The position numbers and the translations under genes were made by a program. 64,000 nt of DNA from Daejeonella sp. (GTDB lineage Bacteria > Bacteroidota > Bacteroidia > Sphingobacteriales > Sphingobacteriaceae), in the NCBI RefSeq assembly GCF_030684675.1, contig NZ_JAUXXZ010000043.1, positions 99,566-163,565 on the forward strand, given 5' to 3'. The notes beneath the pieces were generated by a model that did not search any database, was not told the origin of the DNA, and worked only from the letters and a program-made list of their open reading frames with translations. Below are positions 20,401-28,769 of the stretch, one piece after another. Each line of letters opens with the position of its first letter. Positions within the stretch are counted from its first letter, which is position 1.

Positions 20401-23400
20401 ATACCCAGGATGGTGATCAACATATCTATTGACCTGTCTAGCAGCACAGGTAAAATATTGCCTGGTTTAACGCCGGAATCGGTTAAAAACCGTGCAAACC
20501 TGTTGCTACGTGCAGCGAGCTCACCATAGGAAATTATTTCGTCGCCATATATGGCCGCTTTCGCATCCGGCTTGGTTTCTGCATGTTTATCGATCAGCCG
20601 ATGTAAAAGTTCATCCGGGAAATCCTTTTGGGTATTGTTCCAGTCATAAAGTATTATTTCCAGTTCCTTTTTTGGAATTACCGAAAGTTGCGATAAGGGA
20701 ATTGAAGAATCTGCCGCGATAGATTCCAGCAGCGTGCGATAGCTTTCTTTTATTCGTTCTATCGTTTCAGGCTCAAACAAATCGGCGTTGTATTTGAAAA
20801 ATCCATTGAGGGTTCCTTTACCACTAAATAATCTCAAGGAAATATCAAACTGGGCTTCTTCATTTACGATCCCGTAAGGTTCTACCGAGAAATCGCCCCA
20901 TTGTGTTTTATTACCGGCATTGCGGTTAGCAAAAAGTTCACTTATCTCATTTTCCTCGCGCGGCTGAGCCAGGTCAAACATGGCCTGGAATATAGGCGTT
21001 CTTGAAGGGTCGCGTTCTGATCCAAGTTTGTTAACCAGCAGCGAAAAAGGATAATCCTGAAATTCTATAGCCCTGTTCACCTTTTGCTTTGTTTGCAGCA
21101 GGATGTCGTTAAAGGTTTCATTACCGGAAAAAGAAGCGTTTATTACAACCGAGTTTACAAAGTAGCCTACCGTATCGTTAAAATCGCCGGCAACGCGGGC
21201 GGCGAAAGGAGTGCCAACCAGAATATCGTTTTGTCTGGCGTACTTGTGCAGAAGAGTATGGAAACCTGCAAGCAGCAAGGTAAACATCGTAGTGTTTTTC
21301 TTAATGCATAGCTGGCGTAGATCGGCGCTCAAAGTTTCTGATAAAGTAAATCCTATTGATGCTCCATTTGTGCTTTTTACAAGCGGTCGAACCTTATCAT
21401 AGGGCAGCGCCAGGGCTTCGGTTTTGGCCTTTAGCTGCTCCTGCCAGTATTGGAGCATTTCATCGCCCCGCGTTCCGGTAAGGGTCGCAGTCTGAAGTCG
21501 CACAAACTGATCGTAGCTTCTTGGTTTAGGCGGAGTAATGAGCCTTTGCCCATGAGCCAGCGTAGCGTAAACGTGGCTAATTTCTTTTAACAAGGTCCAG
21601 TAGGATAATCCATCTATAACGATATGGTTTATATTAAGCAAGAATATAGATGGCGCATTATCGTCTTTTTTAAAGAAATAAGCTTTAAATAAAGGTCCAT
21701 TTGCAAGGTCAAACGCTTCGCGATGTTTTGCCTTCACTATTTGCAAAATATCCTCATCAGCTAAACCATTTATCGGAAACAACTCGAAGAATAGCACGGA
21801 ATATTTGGTAATGTGCTTATCAATGGCGTCGTCGGTAAAATGGAAAGTGGCTCTTAGCTCATCATGCCTATCAAACACCAGTTGTAGGGCTGACTTAAAA
21901 ATATCCAAATTGATTGGGTCGTAGATCTTAACTGCGAACGCGAGATTGTATGAATAGTCGTCGGGCTTGCTACTTTGGATGTACCAAAGCGCCTTTTGGT
22001 TCTCGGCTACCGGGTGTAATGTATATTGCCTGGAAAGCTTGCTGATTAGCGATATTCTAAGATATTCTCTTTTCTCTTTAATTACATCAGAGTACTTTTT
22101 TCTTTTACCCGCCCAATGTTCGTCCTTATGATTCTTAGGTTCAACTGCAGGGGGCTTACCTGGGAGTGATGTTCTGCCATTAATACTAGTTCTATCTAAC
22201 GTCCATATCAAGCGGTCGAGTTCATCCTCAGGAAGTTCGTCCAGTTTTTTCAGGGCTGCAATATCAGGGTCTTCGGACAAAGGGTTCTGATCATTCGGAT
22301 CGGATGTATTTGATAATGTTGTTTTTTCAGCCTGTCGGCGATTAAACAGGACAAGCAGTTCTCTGGCGATCTCTTCGATGGTATACTCTTCCATCAGAAA
22401 AAGTGTCTGCACGGTAATGTCAAGGTCTTTTTTTAGGCGCTCTGTGATCTCGATAGCCATTAATGAGTCCATGCCATGATTAAAGAGCGATACGTCCGGC
22501 AAAATCTCGGCCTTTTTTAGGCGAAGCACAGCCACAATAAGCCCAGCAAAATAATCGTCCATAATTTGCTGACCACTATTTTTGTCTTGCATGCCCGCAA
22601 GTTCATTTACAATGTTTCGTGGTTGGTTCAGTTTGGATATTAGTGGGGGGCTTTGGGCAGGGGTTTGAGTGGTAGCGTCTTGCATTGCATTGGATCGAAT
22701 GATATCCATTACGCGTTTAACCTGTTCAGCATTAAGTTGACCTGATGCTTCTATTTCTTCGCATAGACGATCGAAACTACCGTTAGTTATAACCGGTTTT
22801 GTATCCAGTTCTCGCGGCCAAAAGTATTGCCTGTCAAACTGATATGAGGTAACCGATTGTTTGGAGTATTTATTATTATTGAAGTACCCGTCCCAACTTA
22901 CTGACCCACCGTTCACAAACAGTGATGCCAGACTTTTAAGGATCATTGTCTTTTCGTCACTATGCTGGTTAATACTGGGCAACCACAACTTTTTTTCGTT
23001 TCCAAACAACTCGGCAGCCATCGCCACCATTGTAGGTTTTGGCCCTATTTCCAGGAATATATCATAGTTCTTTTGTTTGATGGCTTCAATGCTTTTCTGG
23101 AAATAAACCGGGCCAATAATGTGCTGGTACCAATATTCAGGTCTAGCTACTTCTTCATCGCAATAATTTCCTAAAACTGTTGAAACGAAGGGTACGTTCG
23201 GGCGGTTAAACTTAACTTTCTTCAATATTGCGAGCCATTCTTCTTTAGCTGGCTCCATTAAGAAAGAATGATAAGCGACAGGGGAATTCAGGGTGAAAAC
23301 TCTAATGAGATCATCCTCTAGTATTGATGAGATCTCTTCTATAGCATCTTTATAACCAGCGAGCAAAAAATGCTTTGGGCCGTTAAAGCCGGCAAATTCC

Positions 23401-25451
23401 ACCCTCCCTTTGTACCGGGCGATTTTATCTGTAAGATAGCGCTCATCAGCAAATGCGACAATGATACTGCCTACTTTTGGCATTCGGCTAAAAAGTGAAG
23501 CCCGTTGATACACGAGGTAAATGGCGTCCTTTACGGAGAAAACGCCCGCCACACAAGCAGCACAGTACTCGCCCAAGCTGCTTCCGGCTACCGCTGAAGG
23601 TATTATTCCCCAGGATTTCCATAGTTCAGATAAAGAAAACTCTACCGCAAATATGGCGAGGTGATAGTAATCAGGCCGATCGTTTAACAGGCTTTCTAAC
23701 GCTGTATCATTATCATCAAACAATAAGGTTTTCAGCTTTTTGTCAATGTAGACTGATGCTATCTCATCGCAAAGATCAAAGGCTTGTTTATATACAGGAA
23801 ATGAGTGATATAGCCCTTTCCCCATGTTTTTATATTGACTATGATTGCCGGTAAATAAAAATACAACCTGCGCAGATTTTTTAGATGCTTTATTCTTTAT
23901 CAAGCCATCAGACGCATCATTTAAATGATAATCGTTCAAGCGAGAAACTACCTCCTGTGTGTGGGTAAATGGAATAGCGACCCTGTAGTTAAACTTTGTT
24001 TTTTTAGCGTAAGTGTAACAAATGGCTTCCAGATCCGCATCTTCACTTTCACTTAAATATGCAGCTACCGCGGAGCATTGCTTTTGAAGCGCTGCTTCTG
24101 ACTTTGCCGTTAAAACAAGCATTAAGGGGGTGTCGGTAAATTCAGATTTACGCACCTTATTGTCAACAGCACGTTGTAACACCACATGAGCATTTACACC
24201 CCCGAATCCGAAGGCGCTCACGCCAGCATAATTCTTTTGTTTAGGCCACAAGGTATTATCACATTGGATCTCCAGATTCAGTTTCCTGAGATCAACCATC
24301 GAGTTAGGCTGTTCGTAGTTGATGGTAGCGGGTATTGATCCGTTTTTCATAGAAAGAGCCACCTTAATGAGCGACAATATCCCGGATGCGGCCTCTGTAT
24401 GACCTATGTTTGATTTAAGCGAGCCGATTTTGCAAACTTGTGGTGTCCCCCCCGCGCCTTTGAGGAAATTGCTAATGGCTTTCATCTCTATTGCATCGCC
24501 CAAGCGGGTGCCAATACCCTGCGCTTCGATATATCCAATACATTCAGGCGAACTGATTCCGCTGTTCTCATAGGCTTGTTTCAAAACCTCCTCCTGAGCC
24601 CCGGGATTGGGAGCAGAAAGGCCGTTGCTTTTGCCGTTATGGTTTATAGCACCGCCTTTGATAACCGCATAAATGTCGTCACCATCCTTTTGAGCTTGCT
24701 TCAGCGACTTTAATATGATTACTCCGCCACCCTCGCTGCGCAAATAGCCGTCTGCCCGGTCGTCAAAAGGACGACAGACATTGGATGCCGATATAAGTCC
24801 TGCCTTTGAAAAGCTTACTGTAACACCCGCGAGAAGCGTAAGATGTACGCCACCTGCTATTGCAAGCACTGATTCACCTTCCATGATGCTTTTACATGAA
24901 TTTATGACAGCCACGAGCGAAGACGCACATGCTGCATCATAAGACATGCTTGGCCCCTTCAGATCAAACGCATACGAAAGGCGGTTGGCAATAATACAAT
25001 TGGTTGTGCCTGTACCAGCATATGGGTGATCGGTAGCATGGTTAAAGACCATGGTTGAAAAATCATTACTGCACGACCCTATAAAGACACCCGTTTTGGA
25101 ACCTTTTATATCCTCAGGTAAAATACCAGCGTCTTCAAGCGCTTCCCAGGTCATTTCCAGCATTAACCGCTGCTGTGGGTCTATGCTTTCTGCCTCTTTC
25201 GGTGATATATTGAAAAAAGCGGCATCAAATTCCCTAATATTATGAATGTAGCCACCTTTTTTGGTATTCATCTTACCCGGTTTCATCGGGTCGGCATCGT
25301 AGTATTTTTGTATATCCCACCTGTCTGCCGGAATATCCACAATACCCGATCTGCAGTTCTGAAGCATACTCCAAAACGCAGCGATGTTGTCCGCTCCAGG
25401 TGCACGACAGCTTATACCTACAATTGCAACATCCTGCGTCTCCGCTTTCAT
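17424..25451 (-). CDS. Hybrid PKS-NRPS: KS-AT-ACP-C-A (Dab)-PCP-E
   Basis: A 2675-residue hybrid. The KS (1-430) keeps the nucleophile Cys175 in DAACASSL and His351 in KSNIGH, but the first catalytic His of EAHGTGT is Gln311 (EAQGIGT). The AT (about 525-830) keeps Ser625, Arg650 and His728, yet reads GSSLG for GHSxG and FTGNHSQ for the usual FxGQGSQ. There is no KR or DH. An ACP has its Ppant serine in GMDSL (Ser996). After a linker of about 110 residues come a C domain (NHIVIDG at 1275), an A domain (about 1615-2110) reading D-I-W-E-V-T-A-D-D, close to the diaminobutyrate code, a PCP with GGDSI (usual before epimerases), and an E domain (HHLIIDQ, then VGWFTAQFPV) that ends the protein. It should take the fatty acyl chain from the FAAL-ACP and add a D-diaminobutyrate-type residue. 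Its ATG is one base after the P450 stop. Whether the PKS part extends the chain is doubtful. Confidence 0.95.
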   Translation of the reverse strand: MKAETQDVAIVGISCRAPGADNIAAFWSMLQNCRSGIVDIPADRWDIQKYYDADPMKPGKMNTKKGGYIHNIREFDAAFFNISPKEAESIDPQQRLMLEMTWEALEDAGILPEDIKGSKTGVFIGSCSNDFSTMVFNHATDHPYAGTGTTNCIIANRLSYAFDLKGPSMSYDAACASSLVAVINSCKSIMEGESVLAIAGGVHLTLLAGVTVSFSKAGLISASNVCRPFDDRADGYLRSEGGGVIILKSLKQAQKDGDDIYAVIKGGAINHNGKSNGLSAPNPGAQEEVLKQAYENSGISSPECIGYIEAQGIGTRLGDAIEMKAISNFLKGAGGTPQVCKIGSLKSNIGHTEAASGILSLIKVALSMKNGSIPATINYEQPNSMVDLRKLNLEIQCDNTLWPKQKNYAGVSAFGFGGVNAHVVLQRAVDNKVRKSEFTDTPLMLVLTAKSEAALQKQCSAVAAYLSESEDADLEAICYTYAKKTKFNYRVAIPFTHTQEVVSRLNDYHLNDASDGLIKNKASKKSAQVVFLFTGNHSQYKNMGKGLYHSFPVYKQAFDLCDEIASVYIDKKLKTLLFDDNDTALESLLNDRPDYYHLAIFAVEFSLSELWKSWGIIPSAVAGSSLGEYCAACVAGVFSVKDAIYLVYQRASLFSRMPKVGSIIVAFADERYLTDKIARYKGRVEFAGFNGPKHFLLAGYKDAIEEISSILEDDLIRVFTLNSPVAYHSFLMEPAKEEWLAILKKVKFNRPNVPFVSTVLGNYCDEEVARPEYWYQHIIGPVYFQKSIEAIKQKNYDIFLEIGPKPTMVAMAAELFGNEKKLWLPSINQHSDEKTMILKSLASLFVNGGSVSWDGYFNNNKYSKQSVTSYQFDRQYFWPRELDTKPVITNGSFDRLCEEIEASGQLNAEQVKRVMDIIRSNAMQDATTQTPAQSPPLISKLNQPRNIVNELAGMQDKNSGQQIMDDYFAGLIVAVLRLKKAEILPDVSLFNHGMDSLMAIEITERLKKDLDITVQTLFLMEEYTIEEIARELLVLFNRRQAEKTTLSNTSDPNDQNPLSEDPDIAALKKLDELPEDELDRLIWTLDRTSINGRTSLPGKPPAVEPKNHKDEHWAGKRKKYSDVIKEKREYLRISLISKLSRQYTLHPVAENQKALWYIQSSKPDDYSYNLAFAVKIYDPINLDIFKSALQLVFDRHDELRATFHFTDDAIDKHITKYSVLFFELFPINGLADEDILQIVKAKHREAFDLANGPLFKAYFFKKDDNAPSIFLLNINHIVIDGLSYWTLLKEISHVYATLAHGQRLITPPKPRSYDQFVRLQTATLTGTRGDEMLQYWQEQLKAKTEALALPYDKVRPLVKSTNGASIGFTLSETLSADLRQLCIKKNTTMFTLLLAGFHTLLHKYARQNDILVGTPFAARVAGDFNDTVGYFVNSVVINASFSGNETFNDILLQTKQKVNRAIEFQDYPFSLLVNKLGSERDPSRTPIFQAMFDLAQPREENEISELFANRNAGNKTQWGDFSVEPYGIVNEEAQFDISLRLFSGKGTLNGFFKYNADLFEPETIERIKESYRTLLESIAADSSIPLSQLSVIPKKELEIILYDWNNTQKDFPDELLHRLIDKHAETKPDAKAAIYGDEIISYGELAARSNRFARFLTDSGVKPGNILPVLLDRSIDMLITILGIFKVGAVYVPLDKKYPFERICTILLETEARFVVSKGYLSERFENNSEVLPATFNGLLMLDNVKQNTNVVIKYFNPEAYSSSTVYTAITPNDLCYIIYTSGSTGKPKGVMIQHKGMLNHLFCKVNSLHVDKSSRIVQNASQCFDISIWQFFTSLITGGTTIIIPDDQLLNVSAFMDSVQRQGVTILEVVPSYLGVMLDEMEASAMRSFDRLKFLVVTGETLKPHLVRQWFTRFPSIPMVNAYGPTEASDDITHYFIHGELTSNVVPIGKPVQNMNIYIVDANGQPCPVGVKGEIWTSGIGVGKGYFKDPDKTRNAFSIDPFRGGDIPLYKTGDIGTYLPDGNILFLGRKDTQVKVKGFRIELEEIEHVLLRTPGVKNVAVKLIEEEERSFIAAYLQIDVDSNLSEIKATVTRTLPYYMIPDYYMVLDQFPVNANGKIDRNNLPKPETEVDRNTIKWLPTDEKEQIILDAWRDVLEVQNINDSTSFFSLGGDSIGVMRVVSRLRSKGLAISPANIFEFPAIKQLAVVANWIGNDAPKGASTLSEAPLTPIQKWLFQQDETIQNSYAMAVQITLPAWLDDGKVHAALTQLVAKHKQLQAIFPSKKSQFIAIQSTEVQMEIEIVTTSPSSELANEINSCIKAISDSFDPDKGGLFKAVIIKTGSKQNQLLLVSHHLIIDQLSWQIIFKDFIALCEHGTTSSMLSATYLEWASMLETQSGTKTLLNSTDYWKNEHLPIMGQSVPARYENSTNVSVTLDKDESGKLLNDIHHVYNTNTQDILLTALLLSFHKTNRQSEFVIDLENHGRFPFFDEKVDLVETVGWFTAQFPVKLSFQGRDIGENIKWVKEKLLKVPHNGISYGLLKYSTDPEISRQFSLVASPEILFNFLGKAGGHTLDGDWQMRSLHTERISLQKGIKTHSMEFNLMVTDGQLRVLLTYDRQLHQPQQMTSFLDTFIEQLQQVIGHCINEKQKQYTVSDFSAANLSQNDLNTLLKAIH

Positions 25452-25452
25452 A

Positions 25453-26709
25453 TCAGATCTTAAGGTTAACGGGCAGTTCTTTTAATCCTCTGATAAAAAC
25501 ATTGGGGTACCAACTCAACTTATCGCTAGCCAATTCCATATCCGGAAAACTGGCAAGCAACGAGTTAAACAGCAACTGACCTTCCAGCCGCGCTAGCCAG
25601 GCGCCAATACAGGTGTGTATACCGTAACCGAACGCTATATTGTTATTTTTTGCTCGGGCCAGGTTAAGCACATCGGGTTCGTCAAACTCAGCCGGGTCAC
25701 GATTGGCAGCCGCAAGGCTGGTAAGGATCCTTTCACCGGGTTGGATGGTTTGCCCCATTATATTTACCTCTGTCAATGGTATCCTTACCAACATCTGGAT
25801 CGGGGGGTCGTATCTGAGTAACTCCTCAACCGCCATGGTAATTTTATCGGGGTTGCTTGAAAGCCACTTCTTTTGATCTGGGTTTTTGAGCAATGCCAGC
25901 ACGGAATTTCCCATGAAGGCCTCCGTAGACTCTTGCGCTGCAGTAATCAGAAACGAACAGGTAGCCAGTAGCTCGTCATCACTATAAATGTGTTCTTCGT
26001 CGTTCAAAGCAACCAGGTAGCTTATCAGGCCATCATCACCACGCTTTCTTTTTGTGGCGATAAGGCGTGTGAAATATTCCCGAAACTCAATGGTGGTTTG
26101 ATTCATAGCCTGGTAGCTCTCCAGTGTATTGGGCTGATCGAAAATATCTACGAGGCAGTTTGTCCACTTATAAATGATGTCATAATCCTCCGGAGGTATA
26201 CCAAGCAGCCTTGAGGATGTAATTATAGGAAGCTTTTTAGCAATATCGGCTATAAATTCCATTTCGCCTTTTTCCCTAACGGCAGCAATAAGACTATCTA
26301 CATCCTTTTGTACCAAATGAGTCATCCTGCTTAACTCACGCGGCGAAAAATACCGGGTCATTGGTCTTCGAAGACGTGTGTGTTCGGGCGGTTGCGCAAA
26401 TATCATCCAGTCGGCTATGGCGTCCGACAAGACATTCAGGTTGCCCTCTCCCTTTATGAGATCGTTTTTTTTAAGCAGCCGATAAGGTAAATCATCCACA
26501 CTGTAGTTATTCCCTGATATAACCGCTTTTACATCTTCATATCGGGTAATAAACCACTCGGGATTTGGGCCTTTAATTTCATACAAGGGAGCGTGCTCTC
26601 TTATTTCTTTTAGATATTTATACGGATTTTCTCTATAACTCTTTAAATAGAGATTAAGCGGCGGAATAGCTGCTTCACCGTCAATTAATTTACGATTAAT
26701 AGGCTGCAT
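25453..26709 (-). CDS. Cytochrome P450, biosynthetic tailoring
   Basis: A 418-residue soluble bacterial P450. The heme-ligand loop is canonical (FGYGIHTCIG, Cys367) and the K-helix ExxR is in EELLRYDPP. The I-helix, usually (A/G)GxxTT or AGxET, reads AAQEST here, so the oxygen-activation segment is altered but keeps an acid and a Thr. No membrane anchor is visible. It lies between the FAAL-ACP gene (16-base gap) and the hybrid PKS-NRPS (1-base gap), so it is co-transcribed. The likely role is hydroxylation of the lipid tail on its ACP or of a PCP-bound residue; a 3-hydroxyl on the fatty acid would allow lactone closure. That role is inferred from position only. No ferredoxin or reductase gene is in the window. 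Confidence 0.93.
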   Translation of the reverse strand: MQPINRKLIDGEAAIPPLNLYLKSYRENPYKYLKEIREHAPLYEIKGPNPEWFITRYEDVKAVISGNNYSVDDLPYRLLKKNDLIKGEGNLNVLSDAIADWMIFAQPPEHTRLRRPMTRYFSPRELSRMTHLVQKDVDSLIAAVREKGEMEFIADIAKKLPIITSSRLLGIPPEDYDIIYKWTNCLVDIFDQPNTLESYQAMNQTTIEFREYFTRLIATKRKRGDDGLISYLVALNDEEHIYSDDELLATCSFLITAAQESTEAFMGNSVLALLKNPDQKKWLSSNPDKITMAVEELLRYDPPIQMLVRIPLTEVNIMGQTIQPGERILTSLAAANRDPAEFDEPDVLNLARAKNNNIAFGYGIHTCIGAWLARLEGQLLFNSLLASFPDMELASDKLSWYPNVFIRGLKELPVNLKI

Positions 26710-26725
26710 TGTAACAGTTAATTCA

Positions 26726-28747
26726 TTAGTTTACCGATATCTGTTCTATTGATCGTTTAATATGGCTGCTCAATTCGGCAATTGTGCTGTATTCCCAGAA
26801 AACAGTCGGCTGGACCTCCAGATTGAACTGCTCATTTATTTTACCTGTAAGTGCAGCTGCAACGGACGAGTCAAGCCCATAGGAAGCTAAGGGCTCATCA
26901 TCTTCCAATTCCTCTGCCTGTAAGTTCAGCGTATCGGCAATATTGACAAGCAACCAAGCCTTGATATCTACAAATGCATCAACTCCAGCGTACACCGGTA
27001 CTCCAGATTCTGAGAGCGTTGATGGTACTTCCTGCCGCGCATATTTATCAGAACCATAAAGTAAGTTTTCTAATGCGCTATTTATATAACTACTTCTACA
27101 TATTACACGCTGTATTTTTCCGCTTGACGTTTTAGGCAAAGTACCATTACGGATAAATACGATATCATGTAATCTTATTTCATGATTTTGGAATACTGCC
27201 TCCATAGCCGCACTAATTACCTGCTTTACCAGGGTATGATTGACCGCCGCCGTGTTATCAAGTTCATAAACAGCTACCAGCTCTTCGTTGCCGTTGCTAT
27301 TCACTGAAAATGCGGCGCCAAATGCATGTTTAAGGATTGGATGACTGTTCTGGATTGTGTATTCAATATCCTGTGGGTAATGGTTGGTACCCCTGATGAT
27401 GATCAGTTCCTTTAAACGGCCTGCTACATATAGCTGTCGATTAAATATAAATCCAAGATCTCCGGTCCTCAAAAAGTACCCTTCTACTCCTCTAATGCTA
27501 GCTTTAAATGTTTCTTCAGTTTCTTTCGGCTTATTCCAATAGCCTAAGGCAACTGAGGGGCTTTGCACCCATATCTCGCCGATGCCATCACTGGAACATT
27601 CAATACCAGTTTCTGGGTTCACTATTTTAATTGTAGTGTTGACGGCTCCGGAACCGCATCCTGCCAACCTGCCAGCGGCGTCATTCAGCCCGATGCCCTC
27701 AGTTAACTGCGACACACGGTTATTGATATCAACATAATTTACCTCTTCGTCTATTGCTAATCCGGTTACCTTAAGTGTTGCTTCAGCAAGCCCGTAACAC
27801 GGCGCAAATGCGGATTCAGTAAACCCGGTACAGCTAAAACTATCCGCGAAATTTTTTAGTGTTTGCGGCCTTACGGGTTCAGCAGCGCAACCAGCCGCTA
27901 TCCAGCTACTAAGGTCTAAGGTACCTTTCTCGGTGTCGCTTATCTGAGCTACGCAATGATCATACGCAAAGTTAGGGCTGGTACTGTAATTTGCTTTATA
28001 AGTGGATATGGCATTTAACCACTCAAAAGGATTTTGCATTACCAACATCGGAGGCATTAAATACGATACACATTGATTGTAAATCGGCTGCAGTACCCCG
28101 TAGATTAATCCCATATCGTGGAACACAGGCATCCACGAAACTATTTTGCTTTGTGGCGTGTGTTTGCAAGATTCGTCTATTGCGATAAGGTTACTCATGA
28201 TATTTCCATGAGTAACAATTACCCCTTTTGGGTTGCCTGTTGAGCCGGAGGTGTATTGCAGGTACGCAATATCTTCTGCCCCAAAGTTTAAAGTTGGCGC
28301 AAAGTTTTTATCGTCTGATTCAACCTCATCCGTACAAATCCATTTCAAATTTTGCATTATAGGGTGATCGCCGAAAAGGGTGGAAATACTGTCGTACGTT
28401 TTCCGTGTAGTGCAAACCGCAGTAGCGCCCGAATCAGTAATAATAGCCATAATTCTGCGCGAGGATGAATTTTTACGAAGTGGAAATGCAGGAACAGCTA
28501 TTACGCCAGCGTAAAGGCACCCGAAAAAGGCAGTAATAATTTCTAAACCTGGCTGGTACATTAAAATACACCTTTCCCCAAACATATTGGTGCTCACCAT
28601 CGTTAATGCGATACCGGCAGCTTTTTTATAGGTTTGTTCGTATGTAAGTGAATCTGTTATCTGACTGTTTTTACCTAAAAAAAAGTACAAGGGGTTATCT
28701 GGCGTATCGTGACTGCCTTTGTAAAGTAAATCAGTTATAGTGTTCAT
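26726..28747 (-). CDS. Fatty acyl-AMP ligase fused to acyl carrier protein (lipoinitiation)
   Basis: A 673-residue protein. The first roughly 570 residues are an ANL-family fatty acyl-AMP ligase with YTSGSTGNPKG, a W-x-P-x-xHDMGL stretch typical of FAALs, a YGLAE motif and C-terminal RTGDLG and GKIQR. The last about 75 residues are a carrier protein with YGLDSS (Ppant serine near 627). It should activate a free fatty acid as the adenylate and load it on its own ACP, starting the lipopeptide. The ATG at 28747 gives the usual FAAL N-terminus; a TTG 69 bases upstream is in frame but would overlap the SbnB-like gene. The ACP makes this a self-contained starter unit handing the chain to the KS or first C domain of the hybrid protein. 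Acyl length cannot be read from sequence by eye. Confidence 0.95.
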   Translation of the reverse strand: MNTITDLLYKGSHDTPDNPLYFFLGKNSQITDSLTYEQTYKKAAGIALTMVSTNMFGERCILMYQPGLEIITAFFGCLYAGVIAVPAFPLRKNSSSRRIMAIITDSGATAVCTTRKTYDSISTLFGDHPIMQNLKWICTDEVESDDKNFAPTLNFGAEDIAYLQYTSGSTGNPKGVIVTHGNIMSNLIAIDESCKHTPQSKIVSWMPVFHDMGLIYGVLQPIYNQCVSYLMPPMLVMQNPFEWLNAISTYKANYSTSPNFAYDHCVAQISDTEKGTLDLSSWIAAGCAAEPVRPQTLKNFADSFSCTGFTESAFAPCYGLAEATLKVTGLAIDEEVNYVDINNRVSQLTEGIGLNDAAGRLAGCGSGAVNTTIKIVNPETGIECSSDGIGEIWVQSPSVALGYWNKPKETEETFKASIRGVEGYFLRTGDLGFIFNRQLYVAGRLKELIIIRGTNHYPQDIEYTIQNSHPILKHAFGAAFSVNSNGNEELVAVYELDNTAAVNHTLVKQVISAAMEAVFQNHEIRLHDIVFIRNGTLPKTSSGKIQRVICRSSYINSALENLLYGSDKYARQEVPSTLSESGVPVYAGVDAFVDIKAWLLVNIADTLNLQAEELEDDEPLASYGLDSSVAAALTGKINEQFNLEVQPTVFWEYSTIAELSSHIKRSIEQISVN

Positions 28748-28769
28748 TCGTAGATAATGTATAAAGTTC

